Source of the DNA: Bacteroidia bacterium
Lineage (GTDB): Bacteria; Bacteroidota; Bacteroidia; J057
Direction: 5' to 3'
Assembly: GCA_041391665.1 (NCBI GenBank)
Contig: JAWKNO010000002.1
Coordinates: 1,488,001-1,552,000 of the forward strand
DNA: 64,000 bases
Part shown: piece after piece, positions 8,818 through 17,683 of the stretch
Layout of the letters: every line of letters begins with the position of its first letter
Position numbering within the stretch: the first letter of the stretch is position 1
Made by a program: the position numbers and the translations under genes
The notes under the pieces: model-generated
The model's database searches: none
Seen by the model: only the letters and a program-made list of their open reading frames with translations
Told to the model about the DNA's origin: nothing

Positions 8818-10134
8818 TTATGAGGACACAGGCTGGAAAACAGTAGAAAATGCCTGCTTGAAATCACCGATGATATCGTCAATATGTTCGATTCCGACAG
8901 AAACCCGCAGCAACGTAGGTTTTACGCCGGAGGCCAGTTGTTCGGCATCACTCAACTGCTGGTGCGTAGTGGAAGCCGGGTGAATAATCAGCGTTTTTGA
9001 ATCGCCGACATTGGCAAGATGGCTTACCAGCTTCAGGCTGTTGACAAAAGTCTCCGCTTGCGCTTTATCCCCTTTTAAGATCAGGCTAAGAACAGCACCG
9101 GCGCCATTGGGTGCATATTTTTTACCGAGATCAAAATATGGACTGCTTTCGAGACCGGCATAATTTACTTTTTCGACCAGCGGGTGCGCTTCAAACCATT
9201 TTGCCAGAGAAAGTGTATTATCTACGGCACGTTGAACGCGCAGAGAAAGTGTTTCCAGCCCTTGCAATAGAAGGAAAGAATTGAAAGGCGAAATGGCGGG
9301 GCCAAAATCGCGAAGCCCTTCTACCCTGGCACGAATTGCAAACTGGATATTCCCAAACGGACCGTTGGGGCCAAATACTTCGCTGAAAATCAGGCCATGA
9401 TACCCTTCAGAAGGTTCGCTAAACTGCGGATATTTTCCATTTCCCCAGTTATAGTTTCCGCCATCAACCAGCACCCCGCCGATGGTTGTGCCATGACCAC
9501 CTATCCATTTTGTGGCAGAATGTGTCACAACATGTGCCCCATATTCGAGCGGGCGAATCAGATACCCAGCTGCCCCAAAGGTGTTATCCACGACGAGGGG
9601 TATATCGTACTTCTGCGCCAGTTTGCCGAGCGCTTCGAGATCAGGGATATTAAATTCCGGATTCCCGATGGATTCAACGTAAAACGCTTTCGTATTTTCA
9701 TCGATCAGTTTTTCGAAGGAACTTACCTTATCTCCGTCAGCAAAGCGTACTTCAATACCCAGCCTTTTAAAGGCCACTTTAAACTGATTGTACGTACCGC
9801 CATAGAGATAAGAAGTTGATACAAAATTGTCTCCCGCAGAAAGAATATTGTTGAGTGCGAGAAACTGCGCAGCTTGTCCGGAACTTGTAGCCACCGCCAA
9901 TACCCCTCCTTCAAGCGCGGCAATCCGCTTTTCGAAGACATCCGTGGTTGGGTTCATGATCCGGGTGTAGATATTGCCAAATTCTTTCAATGCAAAGAGA
10001 TTGGCTGCATGATCAGTATCTTTAAAGACATACGATGTAGTCTGATAAATAGGGACGGCACGCGAACGGGTAGTTTCATCTACTTCTTGACCAGCGTGCA
10101 ACTGGAGTGTTTCAAAACGATAATTCTGACTCAT
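8818..10134 (-). CDS. metY: O-acetylhomoserine sulfhydrylase (MetY)
   Basis: The 438-residue PLP enzyme of the Cys/Met metabolism family makes homocysteine directly from O-acetylhomoserine and sulfide. The PLP lysine is Lys209 in THSATKWIGGHGTTIGG, and other family blocks are TSGQAAQFLAL, GNPEFNIPDLE and the C-terminal LLRVSVGIEHIDDIIGDF. The roughly 430-residue length and the insertion around GLIFSEVFGPNGPFG fit MetY rather than the shorter MetB/MetC/MetZ enzymes. It is the first gene of the transcript from the SAM-riboswitch leader at 10402-10529 and precedes metX, so methionine is made by direct sulfhydrylation. Confidence 0.95.
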   Translation of the reverse strand: MSQNYRFETLQLHAGQEVDETTRSRAVPIYQTTSYVFKDTDHAANLFALKEFGNIYTRIMNPTTDVFEKRIAALEGGVLAVATSSGQAAQFLALNNILSAGDNFVSTSYLYGGTYNQFKVAFKRLGIEVRFADGDKVSSFEKLIDENTKAFYVESIGNPEFNIPDLEALGKLAQKYDIPLVVDNTFGAAGYLIRPLEYGAHVVTHSATKWIGGHGTTIGGVLVDGGNYNWGNGKYPQFSEPSEGYHGLIFSEVFGPNGPFGNIQFAIRARVEGLRDFGPAISPFNSFLLLQGLETLSLRVQRAVDNTLSLAKWFEAHPLVEKVNYAGLESSPYFDLGKKYAPNGAGAVLSLILKGDKAQAETFVNSLKLVSHLANVGDSKTLIIHPASTTHQQLSDAEQLASGVKPTLLRVSVGIEHIDDIIGDFKQAFSTVFQPVSS

Positions 10135-10283
10135 AACAATTGAATTGGATATAGATTAAAAGGATATAACAGACGTGAATACAGGATGCCTGATTGACAG
10201 GCAAATAGATGATAGACAGATATATGATTGCAGACGGGATTAACCGCCACAACGACCTGCTTCAGATAAAAAATGGAAAGATA

Positions 10284-10394
10284 TCAACAACAACATCGCA
10301 TGGAAGCCATGTGGAACATGGAGACCGGATAGACAGGCGGTGTAGAAGAATTGGATGATTGAACGGTGCGGAGAGAATAACTACATCTTTTCAT
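10284..10394 (-). CDS. Putative 36-residue leader peptide rich in Met and Cys (uORF of metY)
   Basis: A short ORF starts 8 nt after the 3' strand of the riboswitch P1 helix and ends 149 nt before metY. The peptide begins MKRCSYSL and ends VSMFHMASMRCCC, so its last eleven codons hold three Met and three consecutive Cys. That is the composition expected if translation reports Met or Cys supply. Poly-Cys upstream ORFs that act as cysteine-responsive attenuators are known in mycobacteria; use in this phylum is inference here. Two mutually exclusive hairpins share the bases over the Met codons (see findings). The ORF is too short for coding statistics, so the evidence is its composition and position. 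Confidence 0.5.
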   Translation of the reverse strand: MKRCSYSLRTVQSSNSSTPPVYPVSMFHMASMRCCC

Positions 10395-10401
10395 AAAAAT
10401 A

Positions 10402-10529
10402 GTGTTAACCAGTTTATCTTTCCCCTGAGGGGTCTGGATGGGGCACCTTTTCCGCATTTGATTTTCAGAATGGTTGCCAGAGGGTCAGTGAGCCAGGTCT
10501 CTCGCCTCTTCTCTATATACTAATTACAC
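10402..10529 (-). promoter_or_regulatory. SAM riboswitch (SAM-I/S-box type) in the metY leader
   Basis: Read on the minus strand, the segment carries the S-box core in order: AGAGAAGAGGCGAGAG, ACCTGGCTC, CTCTGGCAACC, GCGGAAAAGGTGCC, and AAAGATAA near the 3' end. A long closing helix P1 can be drawn between GTGTAATTAGTATAT at the 5' side and ATAAACTGGTTAACAC at the 3' side. The class senses S-adenosylmethionine and shuts down methionine genes, which fits metY and metX below. No classical terminator follows the aptamer directly; instead a short ORF starts 8 nt after P1. Control may therefore act on translation of that ORF or on downstream structure. Confidence 0.9.
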
Positions 10530-10560
10530 CTTAACAGATGTAAGAAGCCGTTGATTACCC

Positions 10561-10591
10561 CAAAGATATAGAACCTTTTAATAAATGCAAA
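10561..10591 (-). promoter_or_regulatory. Predicted Bacteroidota-type promoter of the metY leader
   Basis: On the minus strand a TTTG at 10588-10591 is followed after 19 bases by TATCTTTG at 10561-10568. This matches the TTTG ... TAnnTTTG consensus of the primary sigma factor in Bacteroidota. The predicted start lies near 10554, about 25 bases upstream of riboswitch P1. Confidence 0.75.
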
Positions 10592-10831
10592 TTTATTTTT
10601 ACAATTATTTCCCGCATTGATTAACAAAGTAGCAATTCATGGTTATATTGATTTATTATATTATAATTTTATAATGATAATACCGAAAATTCGGTAACCT
10701 GCAAATCGTCATTTCAAACGAGAAAAATCATCTTCAAATTTTCGCCATCCCTGTTGGGGTATTTATGTTGTAAATTGTATTGGTATAGAAAAAACGGATA
10801 ATCCCGGATAAATCTCTGAGGGTTGAGTTTT

Positions 10832-10861
10832 TTTGTTAACAGAATTATTTGTTTAATTTCG
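10832..10861 (+). promoter_or_regulatory. Predicted promoter of the SprB-repeat gene
   Basis: TTTG at 10832-10835 and TAATTTCG at 10854-10861 are 18 bases apart, close to the Bacteroidota TTTG / TAnnTTTG pattern (one mismatch in the -7 box). The start codon of the following gene is at 10903, giving a leader of about 35 bases. Confidence 0.5.
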
Positions 10862-10902
10862 TGTTATTCTTTAACCAAAACTGTCTAAAAAGTAGGTAGA
10901 CT

Positions 10903-13900
10903 ATGAGAAAATTATCCGCAATTATGGTTGCGTTGGTTGCTACGGCGAGTATGTACGGGCAATCTGCACAACTAATCAACCGAAAGGCGATGTCTGAGAC
11001 AGAAGTGCGGGTGTTTGATCGATCAGCACAAATTGATCTGTCGGCAACCCTTCCCGCAAACGCTGGCTCAACGGGCATTCCGCTTGGAACAACTGTTACA
11101 GATGCTGTCACTGCGACGAAAATCGGTGAGGCGTCCAATGCATTTACATTCATTTTGCCAGACAACAACCAGATAGGAGTCGCTGCTGATGTAGGGCTCA
11201 ACGGTGGATCTGTTGCATTTATCTATCGCCAAAATATCAATCAGTGTGGCGGTACAGGTAGTGAAAGTGGGAAATATCGCTATTCCATCTCCACCAATGG
11301 AGGTACAACATGGAATGTAGGAACTCCCGGTGGTTGTTATGGCCTTGGCCCAATTAACACTGCGTATTCACAGGCTTCCCGTTATCCCAACATGGGATTG
11401 TTTCTGCCTCCCGGCCAAAACCCCGATACCCTCAATCTGGCTATGACTTATGTAGGTCCTGTACTTACAGCTGCCGGCTCCGGATGGGATGGTAACGTAA
11501 TCGGTACAGTTACAGATCTAACGACGACACCCGTTTCTACTCAGGAAATATATCCTTTCCAGGCTGGCAACCAATACTTCTCCTACTCTCTTACAGAAAG
11601 AGTTCCCGGAGAATGGTGGTATGCTTCTTTTACCTGGGATGGTACAAACGTTGGAAGTGATGTGATCCTGAACAAAGGTGTTTGGGACAATACCACAGAA
11701 TCTTTGACCTGGAGCACCGTTGCAACTCTTTCACCCAACTATTACCTCGGCTTTGATGGCTCACCTACCCGTGCCGGTTCCATGAACATGGCTTTCAGCC
11801 CTGACGGTATGACCGGTTATGTTGGTCTGATTGCTGACCTCGTAGGTGGTGCTGACTCTGTAATGTCTCCATGTTTTGCTGCTACTACCGATGGCGGCGC
11901 AAACTGGGGCAACTTTGTCCAGTTTGACATGAGCCAATACTACAACCGCGGTCTGCTCGATACTACCAACCAGTACTTTATCGACATCGATACCATTACC
12001 GGAGATACTGTACCTATTTCAAACCGCGTTACTTCTGCTTTTGACTTTGACCTCACCGTTGATAAAAACGGAAACCCTCACTTACTGGCTGTTGTGGGAA
12101 GTGCATCGCTGAGCAATAGCGACGGAACTTATGACTTCCCGGGCTATTCTATTTTCTCTGGGTTGGGTCTGTTTGTATTTGACTTTACGAAAGATTCCTA
12201 CGGTGACTGGAACATGCTGTATGTCAGCAAACAAACTGCTTTCCGCGGCTCTTTCGGAGACCCCGCCAACCCTACAGGTTCTGAACTGCTGGAAGGAATT
12301 GACCCATGGATGCAGGTCGCTCGTTCTACTGATGGTAGCGTAGTATTCTTCTCATGGACAGATACTGACAGTACAGGTAACAGTGCCAACTTCACTTCCA
12401 ATACCCGTCCTGACCAGATCACCGCAGCATATAATGTGGATAACAACACCATTACCAATGCAATCAACCGCACAGGTGATGATGCAAACTGGGCTTCCCG
12501 TGCACTTATGCCGAGAGTATCTTCTATCGCACTTTATGACAAAATTTCCAAGTACACCCTGCCTACTGTGATCATGGATATGGGCCCTCCCGGAACTTCT
12601 GCTACACTGCCAGTTTCTTTCTGGTACTTCTCTGATGTGCAGTTTGATAAGAATACCGACTTCGTAAATACCGGTCAATTCTTCTACAACTGTAAAGAGA
12701 ATCCAATCGTAGGTAACCCGGCTGTCACAAGCCCTGACTGTGGTACTTCTGATGGTGCTCTGGCTGTTGCTCCTACCGGTGGTGTTGGTGCTTACTCTTA
12801 CGAATGGAGTGCAAATGCAGGTAGTGTAACCACGCCTACTGCAACTGGTCTTGCTGCTGGTATTTACTCTGTAGTGATTAGCGACGAAGTGGGTTGTAGC
12901 GAAGTGGTATCTGTTGTTCTGAACAACGCCAACGCGCCTACGCTGAGCATTTCTGCTTCCGCAAATATTTCATGTAACGGAGCAAATGACGGTACGGCTA
13001 CCGTAACACCAACCGGTGGTGCAGGAAGTGAAACCTACCTTTGGGACAATGGTGAAACCACTGCAACTGCTTTGGCACTTGCACCTGGTACCCATACTTG
13101 TACCGTAACTGATGCAAACGGCTGTAAATCTTTCATCACCGTAAACATCACTGAACCCGCAGCAATCAACGTTTCTGCTACTGCTACTGGCGTAGATTGT
13201 AATGGTGATACCAATGGTTCTGTTTCTGCCAGTGCTTCCGGTGGAAGTGGTGCATTGACTTACGCATGGTCTTCCGGTGATACAGGGCCTTCTGTTTCCG
13301 GTCTTCCCGGTGGTAGCTATACGGTTACAGTAACTGATGGCAACAGCTGTACGACTACAGCAAATGTCACTGTTGCTGAGCCAGCGCCAATTGCTGCTAC
13401 CCTCAATGCAAATCCTAACTCCGCAGCCGTTCCTGTTTATACTGGTAATATCACCGCAACTCCTGCTGGTGGTACAGCGCCTTATACACTCGCATGGAGC
13501 GGGCCTAATGGTTTCACAGACAACACCAATACCCAATTTATCTTTGGTCTTTGCGGTGGTACCTACTACCTGCAAATCACCGATTCCAAAGGGTGTGTGT
13601 TCACTGACTCTGCTGTAGTAGGCGTAGCTGGAAATGGGGTAAACTGTATTACCGGCAGTGACGCGATTGACCGCGAACTGGCAGCTGGTATCAACACCAT
13701 GAGCCTGTTCCCGAACCCAAACAACGGTTCATTCACCCTTAACCTCGAGCTTCAAAACCGCGACAATGTAAGCGTACAGGTAATTGACCTGAATGGAAAA
13801 GTGATCGCTACCAAAAATGCTGAAAAAGTGCTTTTCGTAGAAGAAGACTTCCACATGACAGGCATCGCCTCCGGCATCTATCTGGTGAAAGTAACTACTT

Positions 13901-13938
13901 CACTGGGTTATGCTACGCAAAAAATAATCATCCGGTAG
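10903..13938 (+). CDS. Large secreted SprB-repeat protein with T9SS sorting domain
   Basis: The 1011-residue product has a signal peptide ending near ASMYGQ. An N-terminal region of about 570 residues contains BNR-like turns (ISTNGGTTWNVG, TTDGGANWGN) suggestive of a beta-propeller. About four SprB/Ig-like repeats follow between residues 600 and 910, recognisable by DCGTSDGALAVAPTGG, CNGANDGTATVTPTGG, CNGDTNGSVSASASGG, and by Tyr-x-Trp-(S/D)-(S/N)-G-(D/E)-T and VTDxNxC turns. The C-terminus SLFPNPNNGSFTLNL ... GIYLVKVTT ... KIIIR is a T9SS type A sorting domain. It is therefore predicted to be exported across the outer membrane and attached to or released from the cell surface. SprB itself is the gliding adhesin of Flavobacterium; here gliding is not implied. 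Confidence 0.87.
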   Translation: MRKLSAIMVALVATASMYGQSAQLINRKAMSETEVRVFDRSAQIDLSATLPANAGSTGIPLGTTVTDAVTATKIGEASNAFTFILPDNNQIGVAADVGLNGGSVAFIYRQNINQCGGTGSESGKYRYSISTNGGTTWNVGTPGGCYGLGPINTAYSQASRYPNMGLFLPPGQNPDTLNLAMTYVGPVLTAAGSGWDGNVIGTVTDLTTTPVSTQEIYPFQAGNQYFSYSLTERVPGEWWYASFTWDGTNVGSDVILNKGVWDNTTESLTWSTVATLSPNYYLGFDGSPTRAGSMNMAFSPDGMTGYVGLIADLVGGADSVMSPCFAATTDGGANWGNFVQFDMSQYYNRGLLDTTNQYFIDIDTITGDTVPISNRVTSAFDFDLTVDKNGNPHLLAVVGSASLSNSDGTYDFPGYSIFSGLGLFVFDFTKDSYGDWNMLYVSKQTAFRGSFGDPANPTGSELLEGIDPWMQVARSTDGSVVFFSWTDTDSTGNSANFTSNTRPDQITAAYNVDNNTITNAINRTGDDANWASRALMPRVSSIALYDKISKYTLPTVIMDMGPPGTSATLPVSFWYFSDVQFDKNTDFVNTGQFFYNCKENPIVGNPAVTSPDCGTSDGALAVAPTGGVGAYSYEWSANAGSVTTPTATGLAAGIYSVVISDEVGCSEVVSVVLNNANAPTLSISASANISCNGANDGTATVTPTGGAGSETYLWDNGETTATALALAPGTHTCTVTDANGCKSFITVNITEPAAINVSATATGVDCNGDTNGSVSASASGGSGALTYAWSSGDTGPSVSGLPGGSYTVTVTDGNSCTTTANVTVAEPAPIAATLNANPNSAAVPVYTGNITATPAGGTAPYTLAWSGPNGFTDNTNTQFIFGLCGGTYYLQITDSKGCVFTDSAVVGVAGNGVNCITGSDAIDRELAAGINTMSLFPNPNNGSFTLNLELQNRDNVSVQVIDLNGKVIATKNAEKVLFVEEDFHMTGIASGIYLVKVTTSLGYATQKIIIR

Positions 13939-13954
13939 TTTCCGGTGATTCCAT

Positions 13955-13992
13955 AAAAAAAGCTGCTTCTGTAATGGAAGCAGCTTTTTTTT
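13955..13992. terminator. Bidirectional terminator between the SprB-repeat gene and the ABC transporter gene
   Basis: A 9-bp stem (AGCTGCTTC with GAAGCAGCT, 7-nt loop) is flanked by six As on the left and at least seven Ts on the right. It can stop transcription from both of the converging genes. The right T-run reaches the stop codon of the minus-strand ABC gene. Confidence 0.85.
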
Positions 13993-15733
13993 ATACTCTT
14001 TTTTGGCGCCGCTCCATGGCAGCACGAATGGCCTCCGGTGTACCGGGAGGCACGGCATCAATCAATTTCTGTGTATAGGGATTCTGTGGATTTAAATACA
14101 ACGCTTCTGAAGGCCCCTGCTCTACAATTTTTCCCTCTTTCATCACCAGGATCCGGTCGCTCATAAACCGGATGACACTCAGATCATGGGAAATGAATAT
14201 ATAGGTCAGATTGCGCGCATCCTGAAGGTCTTTGAGCAGATTCAGAATCTGTGCCTGCACGGATACATCCAAAGCCGATACAGATTCATCACAAATAATA
14301 AACCGGGGATCTACCGCCAACGCGCGCGCGATACAGACCCGCTGCCGCTGACCACCGGAAAACTGGTGCGGGTATCGGTCAAAAAAGGAAGCGGACAATT
14401 GCACCTTCTCCAGTAATTCTTCTGCGCGGGCCTTTCGCTCCCGTGCATTACCGCCAATGCCATGTACAGTCATGGGCTCCATAATGGCTTCCCCCACAGG
14501 AATCCGGGGATTGAGCGAACTGTAAGGGTCTTGAAAAATAATTTGCATATCCCGGCGCATTGGCCGAAGCGCTGCCGGGCTCAAAGAAGTCAGATCTTTT
14601 CCCTGAAATATGACTTTCCCGCCCGTAGGGTCGATCAGACGAAGTATGGTACGGCCTAATGTCGTTTTTCCACATCCTGATTCGCCTACCAGTCCGACTG
14701 TCTCGCCAGGATAGACAACCAGACTCACATCATCTACCGCTTTTACCACTTGCTCTTTCGTAGCAAAAAAGCCTTTCTTCGAGGTATAGTGTTTGACAAG
14801 ATTTTCCACAACCAGCAGGGGGGATTTTTCCTGAATGGTTACCTGCCGATCCGGATTCTTCGGTTCAATGACGGACTGGGTGTGATTCATAAAATCTTCC
14901 ACCGTACGCAAGCGCCGCATATGGATATTGGCATTGGGGCGACAGGAAAGCAAACCCTGCGTGTACAAATGTTTGGGGTGTTGGAAAATTTGCTCTACTG
15001 CCCCTCTCTCTACGGCTTCGCCTCTGTACATCACCAATACATCGTCGGCAATTTCCCCTACCACACCCAGGTCATGTGTGATAAATATGATCGCCATTCC
15101 ATATTGCGCCTGCAACTGTTCCATCAGGCGGAGAATGCTCTTCTGCACCGTTACATCCAATGCGGTGGTCGGTTCATCTGCAATCAATATGGCAGGATGA
15201 CAACTCATCGCCATCGCGATCATGACCCGCTGTTTTTGTCCACCAGAAATCTGGTGAGGATAGGCATGATACAGTTGTTCTTTCCGGGGCAATTCTACCT
15301 GGTCAAACAATTCCAGTGTCCGCTGGTGTGCTTCTTCTCTTGAAAGTTGTTTATGAAGTCTCAGCACTTCACTTACCTGTTCTCCACAGGAAAAAACGGG
15401 GTTAAGAGAAGTCATTGGCTCCTGAAAAATCATGGAAATCTGATTCCCCCTGATTTTCTGCATATCAGCAGCAGACGCCAGGAGCAGATTTTTTTGTATA
15501 TCACCCCCGTTTGAGAATAAGATTTCGCCATTCGGAGTAAATGCATAATCGGGCAGCAATTTCATGATGGACAAAGCAGTAACGGATTTTCCACTACCTG
15601 ACTCGCCTACAATCCCCAGGGTTTTTCCCTTTTCAAGGTGGAAATTTACATTCTTTACTGCGGATACGGTTCCCTCGCGTGTTCGAAATTCTGTAGAGAG
15701 ATTTTTTACTTCAAGTATGTACTCAGCCGGCAT
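13991..15733 (-). CDS. Double ATP-binding subunit of a dipeptide/oligopeptide ABC transporter
   Basis: The 580-residue protein is two fused ABC ATPase domains. Domain 1 (about 5-265) has Walker A GESGSGKSV, signature SGGQKQRV and Walker B ILIADEPTTALD. Domain 2 (about 310-565) has Walker A GESGCGKTT, signature SGGQRQRV and Walker B FIICDESVSALD. Each domain ends with the oligopeptide-type extension (HPKHLYTQGLL and NPQNPYTQKLI). The architecture matches YejF/GsiA-type fusions of DppD- and DppF-like subunits that energise peptide uptake. No permease or binding-protein gene is nearby, so the rest of the transporter must be encoded elsewhere. Confidence 0.9.
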   Translation of the reverse strand: MPAEYILEVKNLSTEFRTREGTVSAVKNVNFHLEKGKTLGIVGESGSGKSVTALSIMKLLPDYAFTPNGEILFSNGGDIQKNLLLASAADMQKIRGNQISMIFQEPMTSLNPVFSCGEQVSEVLRLHKQLSREEAHQRTLELFDQVELPRKEQLYHAYPHQISGGQKQRVMIAMAMSCHPAILIADEPTTALDVTVQKSILRLMEQLQAQYGMAIIFITHDLGVVGEIADDVLVMYRGEAVERGAVEQIFQHPKHLYTQGLLSCRPNANIHMRRLRTVEDFMNHTQSVIEPKNPDRQVTIQEKSPLLVVENLVKHYTSKKGFFATKEQVVKAVDDVSLVVYPGETVGLVGESGCGKTTLGRTILRLIDPTGGKVIFQGKDLTSLSPAALRPMRRDMQIIFQDPYSSLNPRIPVGEAIMEPMTVHGIGGNARERKARAEELLEKVQLSASFFDRYPHQFSGGQRQRVCIARALAVDPRFIICDESVSALDVSVQAQILNLLKDLQDARNLTYIFISHDLSVIRFMSDRILVMKEGKIVEQGPSEALYLNPQNPYTQKLIDAVPPGTPEAIRAAMERRQKRV

Positions 15734-15817
15734 TTTACTGATTTTGGATCAGCAAACTACGAAGTGAGGCAATAACAACGAAGACTTTTTTATATTCGTA
15801 ATATCTAAAAACTGATT

Positions 15818-16498
15818 TTGAAAAACGAACATAAAACCCTGCTTCGTCAATTGGCGGTTCCTGCGATCATTTTAGTCGGCATGTGGCTGGTTTTTGGGGT
15901 AGAGTGGCTCACAGGAAAGAGTTTTTCCTTTCTGGGGATTTTACCCAGAAAACTGGCGGGATTGCCGGGAATTGTACTCTCCCCTTTTATCCACGGCGAC
16001 CTGGGGCATATCACGTCCAATTCCATTCCTATTTTTGTACTTTCTGCGGGGTTATTCATCTTTTACCAAAAGATTGCGGGGCAGGTTCTGTCCATTCTAT
16101 GGCTGGGAACCGGGATATGGGTCTGGATCGCGGCGCGTTCCAGTTTTCACATTGGGGCAAGTGGATTGGTTTATGCCCTGGTATTTTTTCTGTTTTTCAG
16201 CGGGGTATTCCGAAAAGAAACCCAATCGATGGCGATTGCTCTGATTGTGGCCCTGTTTTATGGAAGTGCGGTATGGGGGATATTGCCGATTCAGGAAGGC
16301 GTTTCATGGGAATCACATCTGTTTGGCGCTTGTGTTGGAACCATCGTTGCCTTTTTCTTTCGAAAGTCAGGACCTCAGCGAAAAACATATGATTGGGAAG
16401 AAGAGTCTGAAGAAGAGGAGCCGAGAGACGCCATTGAGCCGTGGAATTATCGTACCCTTTTTCCTCCACCGGATGGGTTTACGTATCCCCCAAAATAA
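15818..16498 (+). CDS. Rhomboid family intramembrane serine protease
   Basis: The 226-residue protein has about five or six membrane segments and the rhomboid features: HGDLGHITSN in the second segment region, catalytic Ser115 in GASGLVYAL, and a later His167 in WESHLFGA that can complete the Ser-His dyad. The soluble C-terminal tail of about 40 residues is rich in Glu, Asp and Pro. Rhomboids cut transmembrane segments of other proteins within the membrane. The start is a TTG at 15818: an in-frame stop lies just upstream at 15806 and the next ATG would remove the first membrane segment. The gene is divergent from the ABC transporter gene. Confidence 0.85.
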   Translation: MKNEHKTLLRQLAVPAIILVGMWLVFGVEWLTGKSFSFLGILPRKLAGLPGIVLSPFIHGDLGHITSNSIPIFVLSAGLFIFYQKIAGQVLSILWLGTGIWVWIAARSSFHIGASGLVYALVFFLFFSGVFRKETQSMAIALIVALFYGSAVWGILPIQEGVSWESHLFGACVGTIVAFFFRKSGPQRKTYDWEEESEEEEPRDAIEPWNYRTLFPPPDGFTYPPK

Positions 16499-16522
16499 AA
16501 AGGCTGCTCACCAGGAACAGCC
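16492..16522 (-). terminator. Probable terminator of the universal stress protein gene
   Basis: On the minus strand GGCTG ... CAGCC can pair around an 11-nt loop and is followed by TTTTTATTTT. The stem is only 5 bp, so confidence is moderate. It lies between converging genes. Confidence 0.5.
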
Positions 16523-16552
16523 CAATTATTACTGCGAGAATATAATTAACAA

Positions 16553-17401
16553 TTAATGCTTGTGAAAAGCGAGGATCGGAACGGATCCGTCCCGGGTCAT
16601 TTCACGCGTGAAGCCCGGGTTGGAGAACAAATTCCTCCAGGAAAATTTTTTCCGGTTGATCATCGCCAAAAGATTGATATTATTCTGATTTACAAATTTT
16701 TTGATTCCGCTGAGCGGGTCTGCATGGTCAAAAAACTTATAATAGACCTTAGGATAATCGAGCGTGTCGGAGATCGTTTTTTCCAAACTATGGAGATACT
16801 TTTCATTACCACCGGCAGGCTCCTGGCTGTTGACATGAACAATCGTCAGCTTTGCATCAAACATTGCTGCGATGCCTTTTACCTGGCTGATTACATTTGA
16901 ATCATAGTCAGTTAAATCCACTGCATAGGTAATATGCTGTATTTCATCAAAACCACGTTTGGCCGGAACAATAAAAACCGGGGTATGTACGCCTTCAATC
17001 AATCTGGAAGCCATTGCTGTACGGAAGTAGCCCCTTAATCCCGGCGAGGCATGGGTTCCCATAATAACCAGTTCGTACGCATTCGATTGTGTTTCGCGAA
17101 CGATTTCGTATATGGAGCTGCTTTCTCCAAATTTAAATTCAAACTGAATATTGCGGGCGGCAAGGGATTCCCAGATTTTTGCTGCGGCTGAAGCAATAGA
17201 CTCATTTCTTATTTCCGCTATCATGGTGTCAGACCCCAGATCAGAGGAGAATATTCGCTGATTTTTGTTTTTCAACAGCCGAGAACCACCTGCATAAAAA
17301 ACAGTCAATACAGCACTGGATTTAACAGCGACTGAGGCTGCATAGCCCAAAACATTTTCGTAGTCTGAGCGGAGATTAACAGGGGCGAGGATTCTTTTCA
17401 T
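16553..17401 (-). CDS. Universal stress protein, tandem UspA domains
   Basis: The 282-residue protein contains two UspA-like domains: residues 1-145, starting MKRILAPVNL and ending TPVFIVPAKRG, and residues 150-282, starting ITYAVDL and ending VPILAFHKH. The nucleotide-binding motif of ATP-type Usps (G-x2-G-x9-G-S/T) is only partly kept in the first domain (MGTHASPGLRGYFRTAMAS) and is absent in the second. Nucleotide binding is therefore uncertain. Proteins of this type accumulate during growth arrest and stress in the cytoplasm. A short inverted repeat lies just upstream of its start (17425-17453). Confidence 0.88.
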   Translation of the reverse strand: MKRILAPVNLRSDYENVLGYAASVAVKSSAVLTVFYAGGSRLLKNKNQRIFSSDLGSDTMIAEIRNESIASAAAKIWESLAARNIQFEFKFGESSSIYEIVRETQSNAYELVIMGTHASPGLRGYFRTAMASRLIEGVHTPVFIVPAKRGFDEIQHITYAVDLTDYDSNVISQVKGIAAMFDAKLTIVHVNSQEPAGGNEKYLHSLEKTISDTLDYPKVYYKFFDHADPLSGIKKFVNQNNINLLAMINRKKFSWRNLFSNPGFTREMTRDGSVPILAFHKH

Positions 17402-17424
17402 CTAAGTCTGTGTTTGTTCGAATG

Positions 17425-17453
17425 ACAGTTGTTTATTTTTTTTATACAACTGT
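17425..17453. repeat. Inverted repeat upstream of the universal stress protein gene
   Basis: ACAGTTGT (17425-17432) and ACAACTGT (17446-17453) form an 8-bp inverted repeat around a T-rich 13-base spacer, 24 bp upstream of the minus-strand start codon. It could be an operator or a leader hairpin; nothing more can be said from the sequence. The remaining 17454-17683 is AT-rich and holds no recognisable gene. Confidence 0.35.
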
Positions 17454-17683
17454 TTCGGGTTAAAAATAGTTACGAAATCGATTTATATCAGGGAAACCAC
17501 TTACCCATTTAACGTGATTGGGCATTTAAAAGATGCTAGTGAAATGCGATTTTTTGGGTACAAAGCATTAATTTTCCTAACATCCGGGTTCAAGAGGAAT
17601 TTCCGTTGAAAGTATCTCCGAAAATCTGGTATTTTCTGTATTTTCCTGTGAATTTGAATCTACAAACCTTCGCTTATTTGGTT

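Noticed and set aside
12970..13575. Minus-strand frame of 201 codons inside the SprB-repeat gene
   Set aside because: Cys-, Ser- and Thr-rich shadow of the repeat-encoding strand, without any domain.
12781..13620. Tandem DNA repeats or a CRISPR-like array
   Set aside because: The periodic pattern is a protein-level repeat (SprB/Ig-like units) with diverged DNA and no constant spacers.
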